From positions 33,540,436 through 33,604,435 of the forward strand of contig OZ023273.1 of the NCBI GenBank assembly GCA_964007475.1: a stretch of 64,000 bases of DNA, given 5' to 3'. Of the stretch, positions 1 through 12,427 are shown piece by piece; the first letter of the stretch is position 1, and each line of letters opens with the position of its first letter. The notes below the pieces were generated by a model, which had not been told where the DNA came from, did no database searches, and saw only the letters and a program-made list of their open reading frames with translations. Both the position numbers and the translations under genes were made by a program. The stretch comes from Hybos culiciformis. Lineage: Eukaryota > Arthropoda > Insecta > Diptera > Hybotidae.

Positions 1-1585
1 AACTTTTTTTTTTTTTATTAAATCAAAAGTAAAAGGAAAAACGAAAATCCTTATTATTATTCAAATGGTCAATACATACAAAAAAAAAGAAGAAGAATAC
101 AAAATAAAACATTCTAAATAGATACTTTTTATTTATTTTTTTTTTCAACGATTTTAATGCTTCTTTACATATTTAATAGGCATACCAAAAACAGAATGAA
201 TTTGAATCAAATGGTGCAAAAAATTTTAGTTCATGCTCATTTCATAATTGCAAGATAAGATTTATTTACACCACTTTTTTTTAAATAAATTGTTATAACT
301 AGTAGAGATGGCGATATTTTTTTAAAACCGTTCCAAACGTTACAGTTCTTTTAAAATAACTGTTAAAAGTAATGGTTACCAAAATAATAGTTATTTTCTG
401 AAAGATAAAAAATTTAAAAAAATTACTCGAATATTTTGAGTTTTTTGAATATTTAACTCAGTTCTATTAAGGCTTCCTTACTCTTATCAAAAAATCTTTT
501 TTCTACACTCAATCAAGGCTCACAGTTTGTAACCAAATCACTGTATCACATATCAGACAGTTGGCATTCCTAATAACTTAGATTTATATTTAAAAAAATA
601 AAGATATTAATTTCTTTTTTAGGATGCGAATACTAAAATTTAATAATGAATGTAAAAGAACTTAATTTAGCCATTTTTAGATTTTCTTTCAGATACAAAA
701 TAAACATTTTCTGATACCAACTGTTGCTTTTAATAATTATTATTCTTTGAAAGAAACTTGTATTATAATAATTTAATTTATACGTTTTCATTTGTAATTA
801 AATGAAGGAAATGTACATTCAAAAATAAGAATTTTCACTTTTCCATTTTGTTTCCTTTTTTTTTTTTAATCTTTTAAAATTATTTTTATTATTTTAAACT
901 ATTGCAAAAAAGTTCCAAAAAAAATTAATTAGTTAATACAATATTTCGTCCTTTAATTTTATAACGATTTTTATTCCTTAATAATGAGTTATGTTATATA
1001 TATCTTGAACATAATACTGTAAAAATTTTACAGAAATCCAATACAGAAAATGCAAATACTTAGATAATTTGTATTTTATCTTATATTAAAAGTTTGTAAT
1101 TACGATCAAACCAATAATCTACACAAACTAACCAAGTCAAAAAAAATTAATGAAAAATAAATGAAATTTCAGATAAATTCCAAGCTAGATGTAACTATTC
1201 CGAAAATAATATCATAACAAACCTATACCCTAGCTAGAAAAGAAATAGCACGAACTTAATATCAAAATATTAATTTGTAATTTTTAATTAAACACTAGTG
1301 TTAGTTTTAATGTAAATCTAAGAACTTAGTTTAGGTTTTATTTTTGAATAAAAATTAAGTAAATAAGGTTTTTTTTTCAAATTTTCCTTAGAAAAAATTT
1401 TGTAATGTTAAATAGTAAGAAAAAATATTATAGCTGTACGATTCAATTTAGAATCTAAACTTTGAAGTAAAGAAATTGTAATGTATAATGTTGAATTGAG
1501 AAATAAATAAATTAAAATGGTGAAGATGCTTTGCTGTGTTCTATTTTTTAAATAATTTGAAAATATAAAGTGCATTAAGATATAC
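1..1585. other. A/T-rich non-coding DNA
   Basis: I see no gene, RNA or clear mobile element here. The sequence is A/T homopolymer-rich and stops occur in every frame. A short run near 304 (TAGAGATGGCGA followed by AACCGTTCC) resembles the start of some hAT elements, but no matching far end was found. Confidence 0.6.
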
Positions 1586-1593
1586 ATAATTAT
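1586..1593. repeat. Possible 8-bp target-site duplication, left copy
   Basis: ATAATTAT lies directly outside the palindrome island and is repeated at 2301-2308 on the other side. It is its own reverse complement, so it could be an 8-bp target duplication or simply the outer end of the inverted repeat; the sequence cannot tell these apart. Confidence 0.4.
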
Positions 1594-2300
1594 GGCTACA
1601 TGACATAACCGCGAATGTCATAACCGCGAAACTTTTTTGTCATAACCGCGAAATAAAAAATAAAAGTGTCATAACCGCGAAAAATGTCTTATATTTTTTT
1701 TTGTCATAACCGCGAAAAAATATGGCAAAAAATTGAAAAAATTTCGTTTCGCGGTTATAACAAAAATTTTTGTTATAACCGCGAAATGACAAAAATCGAA
1801 TTTTTGTGTTTCGCGATTATAACAAAAATTTTTGTTATAACCGCGAAACACAAAAAATCAATTTTTATCATTTCGCGGTTATAACAAACAATTTTTGTGT
1901 TTCGCGCTTATAACAAAAATTTTTGTTATAACCGCGAAATGACAAAAATCGAATTTTTGTGTTTTGCGGTTATAACAAAAATTTTTGTTATAACCGAGAA
2001 ATGACAAAAATCGAATTTTTGTGTTTCGCGGTTATAACAAAAATTTTTGTTATAACCGCGAAACACAAAAATTCGATTTTTATCATTTCGCGGTTATAAC
2101 AAAAATTTTTATTATAACCGCGAAAAACTTAACATTTTTTTTGTCATAACCGCGAATTCGCGGTTATGACAAAAATAAAATTAGTTTCGCGGTTATAACA
2201 AAAATTTTTGTTATAACCTCGAAACTCATACAAATTCTAGTTTCGCGGTTATGACAAAAAATTTTCGCGGTTATGACATTCGCGGTTATGTCAGTTCACC
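1594..2300. repeat. Nested-palindrome island built on AACCGCGAA (foldback/MITE-like)
   Basis: About 25 copies of AACCGCGAA or its reverse TTCGCGGTT (about 20 exact, 5 with one change) are packed into 707 bp. In the core they are arranged head to head as a 38-bp palindrome whose half is TTCGCGGTTATAACAAAAA; these alternate with spacers such as ATGACAAAAATCGAATTTTT that are themselves near-palindromic. The outer copies have GTCATAACC, the inner copies GTTATAACC. The whole block is also symmetrical: it opens with TGACATAACCGCGAATGTC and closes with the reverse complement. Flanking ATAATTAT copies suggest a mobile foldback element. There is no coding capacity; short open frames inside are a by-product of the repeats. 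The CpG-bearing motif stands out in this A/T-rich background. Confidence 0.85.
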
Positions 2301-2308
2301 ATAATTAT
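2301..2308. repeat. Possible 8-bp target-site duplication, right copy
   Basis: This is the second copy of ATAATTAT, directly after the island ends in GTTCACC. See the left copy at 1586-1593 for the ambiguity caused by its self-complementarity. Confidence 0.4.
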
Positions 2309-4062
2309 CTATAGAATTTGTATGTATTTTTTTAAATAAATAAATAAATAAAACTATAATTGTAAGATAGATATCCAATTACATATATTACATTTATTCA
2401 AAGTGGTTAAAATAACAAAAATTAATATAATGGATTGTATTTTTATCAAAAATATAATAACTTTGTTTAAAATAATTAAAAACAACAGGAACAAAAGAGA
2501 AAACTAAAAAATTAGATAATTATATATGCGTTTATTTTAGCTTTTTAAATCCATTCTGACTTTATAAAATAATGCAGCTCTATAAAATTATTTTCGTCGG
2601 AATATTCATATGTCATTTTTCCCATGAAATTTTTTATTATTCTATCTCAAAATTTTCTCTAAACTTAATCAAAATTTGTTCCAAACTTTAACCAGCACTA
2701 CACATAGTTAATAAAATACATAGTTCATATATACTCATTAATATCCCACGGTTTATTTTCCAAAAATTTTCAAGGATTTGTATGTACATATTTTAAAATA
2801 AATATTCAAGCAATAATTTTGTTCATAAATTAAAATATTTTTAATAATTTACTTGAATTACAATCATAAGTTAAATATTTTATTCACATACTATTAAATT
2901 TTATATAAATAGGTTGTTTCAAATTAGTATAGGTATTTGAAAACAAAATGTATCTTAAGTTTATGATATCGAACACTTCTTTTACCAAGTTTAAAGTGAA
3001 AAAAACAACTTGCTGGTCTCAATATAAATTAGTTAATTGAACTCATTTACATAAATAGTTAAGTTTAGTTATTATATATGTTTATGAATTTATATTATTC
3101 TTTAAAACTATGAAAATTAATGTGAAACAATCTTATAAAGACCCAGACTAGTAAACCATAAACAATCTTATAATAACAATCTTATAAAGACCCAGACAAA
3201 CAATAAACCAAACATAAATGTGACGTGCAATATCTAGAGATCTGATTGAACAATAGGTTAAAATAAGAAAATATTTATGATGCCAGCTGCGAAGTTTAAA
3301 GAACCTCAATAACTAGTGTAACTTTGACAATTTTTTATATTAACCAACACAGAACGAACATAGGTTGGAGAAAAAAACATAATTTTAACCTAAAGTGCGA
3401 GTCGCATATATAAGCCAATAAAAAAACTTTTGAAATTAAAAAAAAAAAAATTAAAATTAATGAATTTATTGTCAAACATGTTTTTTTTATTTTGAATAAT
3501 GTTCCAAAAATTATTAATAAAATATTTAGAAGAATTGAGCAAAAGTTTATAAATTTTTTTCTTCTTTGAAGTAGAACTACAAAGAAATTAATGCTGAACC
3601 TGAACCCAAAATTAATTTTTTTTTTTCAAAATCTTTTTTAAAATAAATCTTATTCTTTAATCAACGCAGTAATTAAAAATAAAATTAAATTTATTATAAA
3701 CTTTTTTAATTTGATAAAGTACTGTTAATAGGCTTTTTTTTTTTAATTATAAAAAAAAAAAATAAACTGCGAGGTGAAAATGGGTTTATTTTGTTTGTTT
3801 AGAATTTTAATTGTTATATTAAAAAAAAATCTATGAAAACCTAGAATATTTTTTTTTTATCAAAATTGAACAAATCTCACCGCAGCTTATTGCAAGTTCT
3901 GTGTATTCGAACATTGAAAATACATTTTAGAATTTGGACTAGCCTATATATGTATAATATTTGATTGATATACATGCACTTATATACCGTCGTATACCAT
4001 CATATTATGTTTAGCATAAGTTTAACGTTTATCAAGATACTTTTGGAGTTATTCGCCAGCTT
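2309..4062. other. A/T-rich non-coding DNA
   Basis: No gene is visible. A short direct repeat (CAATCTTATAAAGACCCAGAC) occurs at about 3128 and again at about 3177, indicating a small local duplication. Confidence 0.55.
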
Positions 4063-4424
4063 AATTGATCTAGCTTCTAAGTGTGGAAAGTAAATCTAAA
4101 GTAACTAGCACAATCATACCATAATTTATTTAAAACTAAAATGTACTGGACTCATAAATTTTTGGTCTTGTTAAAAAAAAAAAGAAACAGAAAAATAATT
4201 TCAAGATCGTGGAAAGATAAGAAAATATGTGTGCTTAATTAATAATTGATCTAGCTTCTAAGCGTGGAAAGTAAATCTAAAGTAACTAGCACAATCATAC
4301 CATAATTTATTTAAAACTAAAATGTACTGGACTCACAGATTTTTGGTCTTGTTAAAAAAAAAAAGAAACAGAAAAATAATTTCAAGATCGTGGAAAGATA
4401 AGAAAATATGTGTGCTTAATTAAT
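4063..4424. repeat. Two-copy 181-bp tandem duplication
   Basis: The segment starting AATTGATCTAGCTTCTAAG at 4063 is repeated from 4244 to 4424. I see only a few differences (AAGTGTGG versus AAGCGTGG, and CATAAATT versus CACAGATT), so the duplication is recent. Each copy ends with GTGCTTAATTAATA, and the short TTAATT at both edges could have promoted slippage or unequal exchange. It has no coding content. Confidence 0.9.
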
Positions 4425-7400
4425 AAGCATATGCTAAGGATACCCCTCTGTACTGTCAATAGAAAAATGTTGATGAAATTTCATTTTTTCCCTATACTAT
4501 ATGTGCCTTTTTCATCACCAGGTCACATCATTAATTAACTTAACGCAAAGTCACTAAATAAAAGATACAAAAAGAAAATTCTGGAAAAAATATAAAGTTA
4601 AAAGAAATTAATCAAATTTTATTATATATAACATCATTAAAAAACTCCAGAAAGATAACACTTTTTTACCTTTTCTTTTACAACTTATATAACAAAGAAT
4701 GAAATATTTAAGAGATTTTTTTTTATTACATATTTTGATGCCTTTTACATTTTCAAGGCTTCTAAAATATAATACATAAAGTGAAAACCTTGAATCTTTA
4801 TTTAAATGCATAACATAAGATTTTTTTGTAATTAAAATTATTTATTTTCAACAAGTTCATTATAGAGTTATTGTTTTAAATGGATTATCTTTTATAATAT
4901 AATTTGAACATAAAAATACCTTAAAGGTATATTATATAATGATTAACACAGTTAATGCGGTTTAAGTTAACACAAATTTGTAAAAAAACAAAGGAGAGCA
5001 AAGTTTTCACGTCGTTCCGCAAATACTAAATTAAATACATACATTTTACAATTCAACAAAAACATAATACCTACTCAAAGTATATTTATTTTTTTTTGTT
5101 GGGACTCGGGATACCTAATGCCTATAACTTTAAATAAAATATATAATAGTAAAAAAATGTTCTTTAAATTTAAAAAAGTTTCAAAAATTCCGATGAATTT
5201 TATTACGACAATAAAAATAGTACAACATAAAAAAAAAGCTTTTAATTTTTAAATTTAATTAGTAAGTTATATTTCTCAAGATTTTAGAAGCTTTTTATAA
5301 AGATTTTCTTATTTTCTTTTTTATCTTACAATATACATACTACGAATGAAAAGTTTTAATAAATTAGGTATCTTTGAATCAGAAATTATTTTTTTACTAT
5401 ATTAAAAAAAATTTTTTTTTGCATGTGAATTGAAAAGTTTCGAATAAATATTATTGTTAATATTTTGTTTTAAATAAATTTGAATTAAATTTCGTAGAGA
5501 AGAAATAAATGTATTTATAATTCGTTTCCATTCTATTTTTTATGAAATTTTTTAAAGTTTTCAAAAACTTTAATCTGAGTCAAAATTAAAAAGAATTTAA
5601 TAGTAGAACAATTTAATTTTATCTTAATTTTTTTTTTAGTTTAATACTATCATTAAATAATATTGTTTTCTCTGTTTACAAAAACATGCTGATATGATCA
5701 ACAGGGTATTTTTAAGTGTATTTTTTTTTTTCATTTATTGTATTTTTCTTTCTCCACCTAGGTTGAGAAAAGCTTTTTACAAACATTATTCTTGAATACA
5801 TAGATAGAAATACTTGCAGGATAAAAAAGGTCTAAATAAAAAGGAAAGTGTATAAATTGTATCTTAATTCTTTTATTCAACAAATGCCAAAATAAACATG
5901 ATTTCAGTAATTAAAATTAATATAAAATTCTTAAATAATTTATTTTTGATGATTTATAAAATTATACATATTACACATAAATTATTGAATTAATGTGCAC
6001 TATATAGCCAACTAATTGGAAATTTCTGCTTTTTTCATACTTCATAATTCTTCATACTTCCTTTTTCCAAAGAACAACCTCGAGTAGAACAAAGCATATG
6101 TCAGAACTTTGTCAGTTTTAATACTTGTTTCAACGTAGAATAAAACAAATGTTAAGAAAAACGTTCATTAATTTTTAAATATTCAATTAAAAAAACTAGG
6201 TTAAATTTTCTGTGTTTGTAACAAAATAAAAATAACATTAATATAAAATTAAAGATATATGTATTTACAATGAAAAGCTTTTTTCATACACACTCAGAAT
6301 AAAAGTCTCCAGGATACATATAGAATTTAAATTTTACAAAAAAACCAACAAAAAAAAAAAAAGGAAAATCAAAAAGCTATTAAATTTATGTTCCAAAATA
6401 ACTTTGTCATTCGGCAAGGAACAGGTGTCCGTTCAAGACGGTTTCAATTTTATACTAACGGTTTTATATTTTATATAAAGCGTGGAAAATAAAAATAATA
6501 ATACTTATATATAAATTAATTCAGTATTATTTCTAAAAATAGATTTTCTTTGCTCATTGATAAGCTAAGATAAATTTATTAGAGACAATATTTTCTATGT
6601 ATTTGTGTTAAATGTTATAAAAAAAAAAAAATTGTATAAACAAAATTTAAGAAATTTTACTATAAATAGTTAAATATACATATAGAACTAAAAATTCTTA
6701 TTAAAAAAAAAAAAAATTGTTTTTCGGTATTTCATAAATTTAATAACCGTGAAATTTATTCTGTCTATAAAATTAGCCAAAGTTGCAAAAAAAAAAAACA
6801 AAATTTTTAAAATTGTAAGAAAATTAATAAATAATATTAAAAATATTTAAATATTTTGAAAATAAAATTTGAAATTTCTTTGAAAATATATAAATACATG
6901 TATTATAGAGATATTTTTTTTGTGCAAGAAATTAAAATAAACTGAATTTTTAATTCATCTAAATACATTTTTAATTGATAATAATAGACTACCTATAAAA
7001 TGAAAAAACACAACAACAACTGTGTAAAAAATATTTGAAGAAAATTGAAATAAAAAATGGTAAAGAAATTTAAAAAATTTTAAAGTGAAAAATAGGTGTA
7101 ATTTTTCTAAATAAAGTGAAAAAGGATATTCATAAATTTGAACGTTCTTCTAAAAGAATTTTAATTAAAAAAAAAAAAAATTTTGGATGAGAGGATTCAA
7201 ATTTCTCTTAATTTTTTACGAACTAATTATTATTATTATATTTTTTTACTATTTTTTTTTTACTTTGGACATTAAGATCCTTAAATTAAGCCAAGTTATA
7301 TTAGCATCATAATCTGCGTAACTTCTACCAAATTAATAAGAGATAATTACAGCTTGATAAAATTAATGAACCTAAAATTTTGGATAACTCCGGAACAATA

Positions 7401-10400
7401 AAAAAGAAACAATGACAGTGTTATCTATATGGGAATTTTGACAACAATAACAATTTTGGGGGTTTTTTTACGTTTATTCTATTATTAAAGGGTTAAATTT
7501 ATGATTTTCCAATAAAAATTATGAACCGTCTTTTTTTTTTTTCTTTGATCAATTTCAATTCTATATTTTCCATTGTCTATTGTTATTATTATATGCAAAA
7601 TTTTTCATTTAAAACTAATTTCAATAAGAACATTAAACTTAAATAGTTCTTAGTTTTTATTTGTATTAGTTTGTCTTATACCTGTGATAAAGACCCAAAT
7701 TTTGCTATATATACTTAAATTGTATACAAAATTTACATACATAGATATTATCTTCATTATATTTTCCATTCATAAATTTTTTTGAAATCCTCAAATTAAC
7801 ACGAATAAAATGATAAAAGATATTTTCACAATTTTAATATATTCACAATATATTTAATCTGCAAATGTATAAATAAATAATAAATAAAAATATGTATTAT
7901 ATATATTTATATATATTTTAAAACAAATTTATTTGGTTATATAATATTGAAGTGATTTTTATTTTCTCTTATTTAAATTTTAAAAGTTGGCAAAAAAAAA
8001 TGTTTTGCTACATGGCAAAACCATTAAAAAAAATATGTATATCTATATAGATAGATATTTTATAAGATTTACTTTTCAAATAAAATTAACATAATAAAAT
8101 TTAATTCTACTTTTCTTCATCTCTACACGTAGTCTCTATTTGTAATAAATGTATGTGTTTCTTTCAATAATATTTTAAATCTTTTATTTTATAGAATAAC
8201 ATGCTATAACAAATAAAGAAGGACAAACACCGGCTACGTATTGAAAAAAATGAGGTTTTTCCATCATTTGAATATTTTAGACATTTTGAAACTTATCTCA
8301 GAGAATTCTATTTACTTTTTTATTATAAAACTATCATAAGTGAACGTTCAATATTAAACGTATGCGAGTGAAAAATTTCCAAAAAAAAAAGAAATACATT
8401 ATAATTTATGTATGAAAAATTTTGTTTGAATAAATTCTAAGAATGAGTCAAAATCTTTATAATTTTCAAAAGTATTTTGTTTTCCTACAAATCTATAAAT
8501 TTTAAAGCTGCTAATTTAAATTTAAAATGTGGGATTCTCTTTCTAATAAAATCTAAAACAAATTAAATTTTTATATTATTATTTATTAAAGAAAATTACC
8601 ACACTTTAAATCGTGTAATATTTTTAATTAGATATAGTTTTCTTTTAAAAATTTTCCATTTAGTGCATTTTGATAGTAAAATAGAACAACAACAAAATAA
8701 TTTTCTTCCGATTTATTATTGTTGTAAATAAAATAGAAAAAAAAATAAATATTATTATTTATAAAGAGAATTCAATTGTGATGATGACAGAAAAACAAGA
8801 AAATTGAATTTTCATTGTCATTTTCTTTTTAAATTTTCTCGGAACAAAACAAAAAATAGAAAATAAAAAAAATAAATAAATAAATAAAATAGAAAATCAA
8901 TTGGTACTTGAAGTCGCAATATTAAATAAATAAACAAAAAAAAAAATAAATAAATAAAAATAATAATAATAAAAGAAAAAATAAAAATAAAAAATACATT
9001 TATTTTTAAATTAAATTGAAAATATATTTTTTTTTTCCTACATGCTTCTTTCGACTCTACTTGCAAATAAAAAAAGAAAATAAAGTGTAAAAATAAAGTA
9101 AATAATTTGTTTTATTTTTGTTTTTTGTTTTTTGTTTAATTAGAGAGGGAAATTTTTTTTCTTTTATTAGAATTGGATATATAATATTGAAGACAAAATA
9201 AAAATAAAAATTCGAATATAGGAAAATATGTGTTTTTGATTTAAATTCGAGTAGGTAAGTAAATAAAAATTAAATAATTGGCTAATTTAATTAAAAATAT
9301 GTATATATATATATATGTATATTTTATTTTGAAATAAAATCTGTAAAAAGTTTCATGTTTTTAATTTTATTTCTTTTAGAGAACTGTAATGTCTGACTTA
9401 ATTTGCCAAAAACAATAAATAAATTGCAATAGAAATTAGATTGATTAGAAATAGAAAGAGAATAAGGCTCTAATGAATGATTATAAGCTGTTAAATTTTA
9501 TAAATTAATTTTCTAATAAAATATCAGATTTGACATATTTTCAAAATTAATAAACCTCCACTGAAAAATAAGACTCGGTGAAAAATCTGCTATAAAATAT
9601 TGCACAAAAATCAAAAATTAATTATTTTCTGGTAGTTTATGCTCAAAATCTTGAATTTATTATTTTAAATATATAATAACTCGTGCAAAAATAAATTGTA
9701 ATAAAAGCTGCTACACCAAAATTATACTTACTTTTTATTATTTTATGAGGCAAAGAATATAGGTACAAACAATATTTCTTATATATACCTAATGAGTTTG
9801 TAAAATTTTTATATCAAATATTGCTATAATCATGTTAACATATCAAAAAGTAAGAGTATGACAAATTTGTTCTTGCTAAAAGACAAATAGCTATTATTAC
9901 AAAAGTGATCAATAGTCCGATTTGATCTCTGTACATAGCAAAGCATATAGAGAAATTATATCTACCTGTGTACATAGCAAAGTATATACAGAAATTATAT
10001 CTAGTTGTTTTTCAGAGTATTTTAATAGCTTTTTCATGGGTATTAAATCAATATTATTGAATAATATAATGTTCCTTTAAAATTATTTTCCTTAAATAAG
10101 TAGTTATAATAAAAACATAAAATAAACATTTTATAAAAAAAAAAAACACTCAAAATTTGTTCTAATTAAAAAATAATAATCATAAATCATAAAAAAAATT
10201 ATCAAAATTTAATATTAATATGTAAATGTGTTTCAATTTTTATTATTTTTTTTGGAACGAAGTTCCTTATTTTTTTTTTTTTTTTTCAAAGAGGGATAAT
10301 TATGTTAATGAAATCAGAAATCAAATCTGTGTGGGAAATTAAAAAAAAATGCATAAATATACCTCTAAGTATGTTACAGAAAAAATAATGTATTTTCAGG

Positions 10401-10429
10401 TTTTATAACATTGTTGGTGGTATATATAC
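4425..10429. other. A/T-rich non-coding DNA
   Basis: Six kilobases without a supportable gene. Content is A/T homopolymers, short TTTA/AAAT simple repeats (notably 8850-9020) and a two-copy 39-bp tandem repeat at 9930-10007. Short open frames here (for example 4608-4811 and 8818-9066, minus) translate to low-complexity Phe/Ile/Leu/Lys strings and are not genes. Confidence 0.55.
9930..10007. repeat. Two-copy 39-bp tandem repeat
   Basis: TGTACATAGCAAAGCATATA at 9930 recurs 39 bp later at 9969 with two or three changes, followed in both copies by GAAATTATATCTA. Confidence 0.75.
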
Positions 10430-10759
10430 CAGTGGCGCCCAAAAGGTGGGTCGCGAGCCTTAAAGGGATCGAAATAAATTGGTTTTATCATTTTGAAATA
10501 TCTTATAAAAATATTCTTTAAATTTTTTTTAACTTTTTTGTGTAAATTTTGTATTTTCTTAATCATTAGTGTGTTTTTTCTAATTTTTTTCAACTTTTTT
10601 TTGAATAAAATATATAAATATTTAATTAAAAATTATGTTAAAAATTTTATTTGAAAAGAGTTTTTTGGATTTGTTCAATAAATTTTGCTAGGTGAAGGCG
10701 ACTAATTTTAATTTATTCAAAGAAAGGGGTCGCAATCCGGAAAAGTTTGTGCATCACTG
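10430..10759. mobile_element. hAT-type MITE
   Basis: The left end reads CAGTGGCGCCCAAAAGG and the right end, reverse-complemented, CAGTGATGCACAAACTTTT: imperfect terminal inverted repeats of the CAGTG type typical of hAT elements. GGGTCGCGAGCC near the left end and the complement of TTGCGACCCC near the right extend the symmetry. The flanks ATATATAC and GTATATAC match at 7 of 8 positions, as expected for a hAT 8-bp target duplication. No transposase is encoded in the 330 bp. The minus-strand open frame at 10396-10593 crosses the left end and has no recognisable domain. Confidence 0.75.
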
Positions 10760-10767
10760 GTATATAC

Positions 10768-11862
10768 CATAAATACGTAGAAAACCCACTCACAAAATCA
10801 GTAAATTTTTGATTATTTTATTTAGAATATTTAAAAAAAATTTTTTTTTTTTAAGAGAATTTTTACATTTTTATGTTTTCAATAATATAAAATTATATAA
10901 ATGTATAGCATATGTATGAATATATTATGCAACCACCAGCAGTATCTTCAAGAGTTTTAGTAGCTTTAGAGTAAAATAATAAGTAAATAATGGTATTAAA
11001 ATCAAAATTACAATGTTTTCATTGTGAGCTTCTATGTTTATCAATTTCTTCATTTTATTTAATTGCTCGTGAGTTTCTACACCTGCAGAAAAATAATTAA
11101 TTTTATTTATTTTTTTATTAAAAGAATTTACATTTAAAAATATTATGCTTGAAAAAAAAAAACATTATAATAACGACGGAATAGTAAACAAAACATAAAA
11201 TTATTAAATTTACTCTTTGTTGTTTGTTGTGCAATCCATGAAGCTTCGAAATGAGAAATTTCTAAAATTATCTTTTTCTTGTTTTTTTATTATGCTTTTC
11301 ATTTTGCTGAATTTAAAAAGAATAATAAGTGCCTAAAAATGTGCACTATATGAAAAAATTTATTATTTTGAAACAAAATAGCCTCTACCGCTTCCAGTTG
11401 TATTTAATCATATTTACGTATACATGTTTATTGTACAGTACAAACTTCTGCATTCCGAGGCAAACATTTTTAACATTTTTGTTAAATTTTCTTTATCTGT
11501 ATCTGTTTGTTTTTTTTATAACAAAATTCAGTTCGTTTTGTGAAAATAAAATACATATTTCAGGGTTTTTATTTCCAAGAAATGTTTCTTCAAGTAAAGG
11601 ATTCAATTGTATCTTTTTAGAAAGGATTATTCAAAAATAATAAATCTATGTACCTACAAACAAAAACAAATGTTATGAAATAATCATTATACATATGAAT
11701 ATTTGAAAATGAATAGGAATTTATTTATTGATGAAAAATGTGTAAGAAAGCATGTACAATACATATATAATTTTAACAACTCCACACACATATTATTAAA
11801 TTATTGATTTTTGACTTCTCTAATTATATGAATTAATTTCTCTAAAAATAATGTTAATTATC
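10768..11862. other. A/T-rich non-coding DNA
   Basis: No feature recognised. The 103-codon plus-strand frame at 11329-11640 encodes a Phe/Leu/Ile-rich string with no motif and sits in compositionally ordinary DNA; I regard it as chance. Confidence 0.5.
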
Positions 11863-11870
11863 TTTTAGAA
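11863..11870. repeat. 8-bp target-site duplication (left)
   Basis: TTTTAGAA directly precedes the hAT terminus CAGAGATTCCC and is repeated exactly at 12420-12427. Confidence 0.85.
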
Positions 11871-12419
11871 CAGAGATTCCCAACCTGGGGTCCATGGACC
11901 CCTTGGGGGTACGTTAACCAATTCTGAGAGGTACGTGGAACTGTTCGTATTGAAAAAAATATATGTATATCCTTACACATAATTTACACATAATTTCAAA
12001 ATCTAATTTTCTTGCCAAAATTTTGTGAATTGTGTATAATTGTGTATATTTTAAATAAGTATATTAAAACTCATAACGAAATCTTCAAAAAAAATTTTGA
12101 TGGTATTATTCCTCCAACTTTTAATGTCGATAATTGGATTAGAAACGCCTTCACAATTTCATTAGACAAGATTGTTGACACTGATACTGATAACGCAAAA
12201 GATGAAGACTTGAGAAATAACATGAAAACTCGCAGTGATTTTGAAACAATGATGCTCGATCAATTTTGGTGCTAACAGAGCGAGGCGTATCTAATCACAA
12301 CGTGAGTTAAAATTTTTTATTCCGTTTGTTATAACCTGTATGAACTCTTTTTTAGGGGTACGTAAAGATTCAAATCATTATCAAGGGGTACAAATATTTC
12401 AAAAGGTTGGGAACCATTG
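11871..12419. mobile_element. Internally deleted hAT element with transposase remnant
   Basis: Terminal inverted repeats are CAGAGATTCCCAACCT on the left and CAATGGTTCCCAACCT as the complement of the right end. They are flanked by a perfect 8-bp duplication TTTTAGAA, which fixes the borders. Subterminal GGGGTACGT motifs recur near both ends. The interior keeps part of a hAT transposase C-terminus (separate entry). At 549 bp the element is far shorter than an autonomous hAT, so it is non-autonomous; the intact target duplication suggests moderate age. Confidence 0.9.
12012..12353 (+). pseudogene. hAT transposase C-terminal fragment (ZBED5/FAM200-like)
   Basis: The frame at 12012-12275 contains NWIRNAFTISLD followed by an acidic stretch, an NNMKTRSDFETMMLDQFW segment and a stop. 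This order (NWI.NPF, then a charged stretch, then LK.F....L.EFW) is characteristic of the C-terminal half of hAT transposases of the ZBED5/FAM200 group. After the stop, another frame at about 12315-12345 reads FFIPFVITCM, resembling the conserved LLIPF.TTYLCE segment of the hAT dimerisation domain, so at least one frameshift and a stop separate the pieces. BED finger, RNase H-like core and most of the protein are absent. It lies inside a hAT element with clear ends, which supports the identification. It cannot make an active transposase. Confidence 0.7.
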
Positions 12420-12427
12420 TTTTAGAA
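12420..12427. repeat. 8-bp target-site duplication (right)
   Basis: This is the exact second copy of TTTTAGAA, directly after the hAT terminus ...GGGAACCATTG. Confidence 0.85.

Noticed and set aside
300..360. hAT-like start TAGAGATGGCGA
   Set aside because: No complementary terminus or 8-bp duplication found nearby; the motif alone is too short.
1669..1884. Two overlapping ~60-residue frames on opposite strands
   Set aside because: They are inside the palindrome island and mirror each other because the DNA is an inverted repeat.
1594..2300. CRISPR-like repeat array
   Set aside because: Repeats alternate in orientation, spacing is irregular, the spacers are themselves palindromic, and the genome is eukaryotic.
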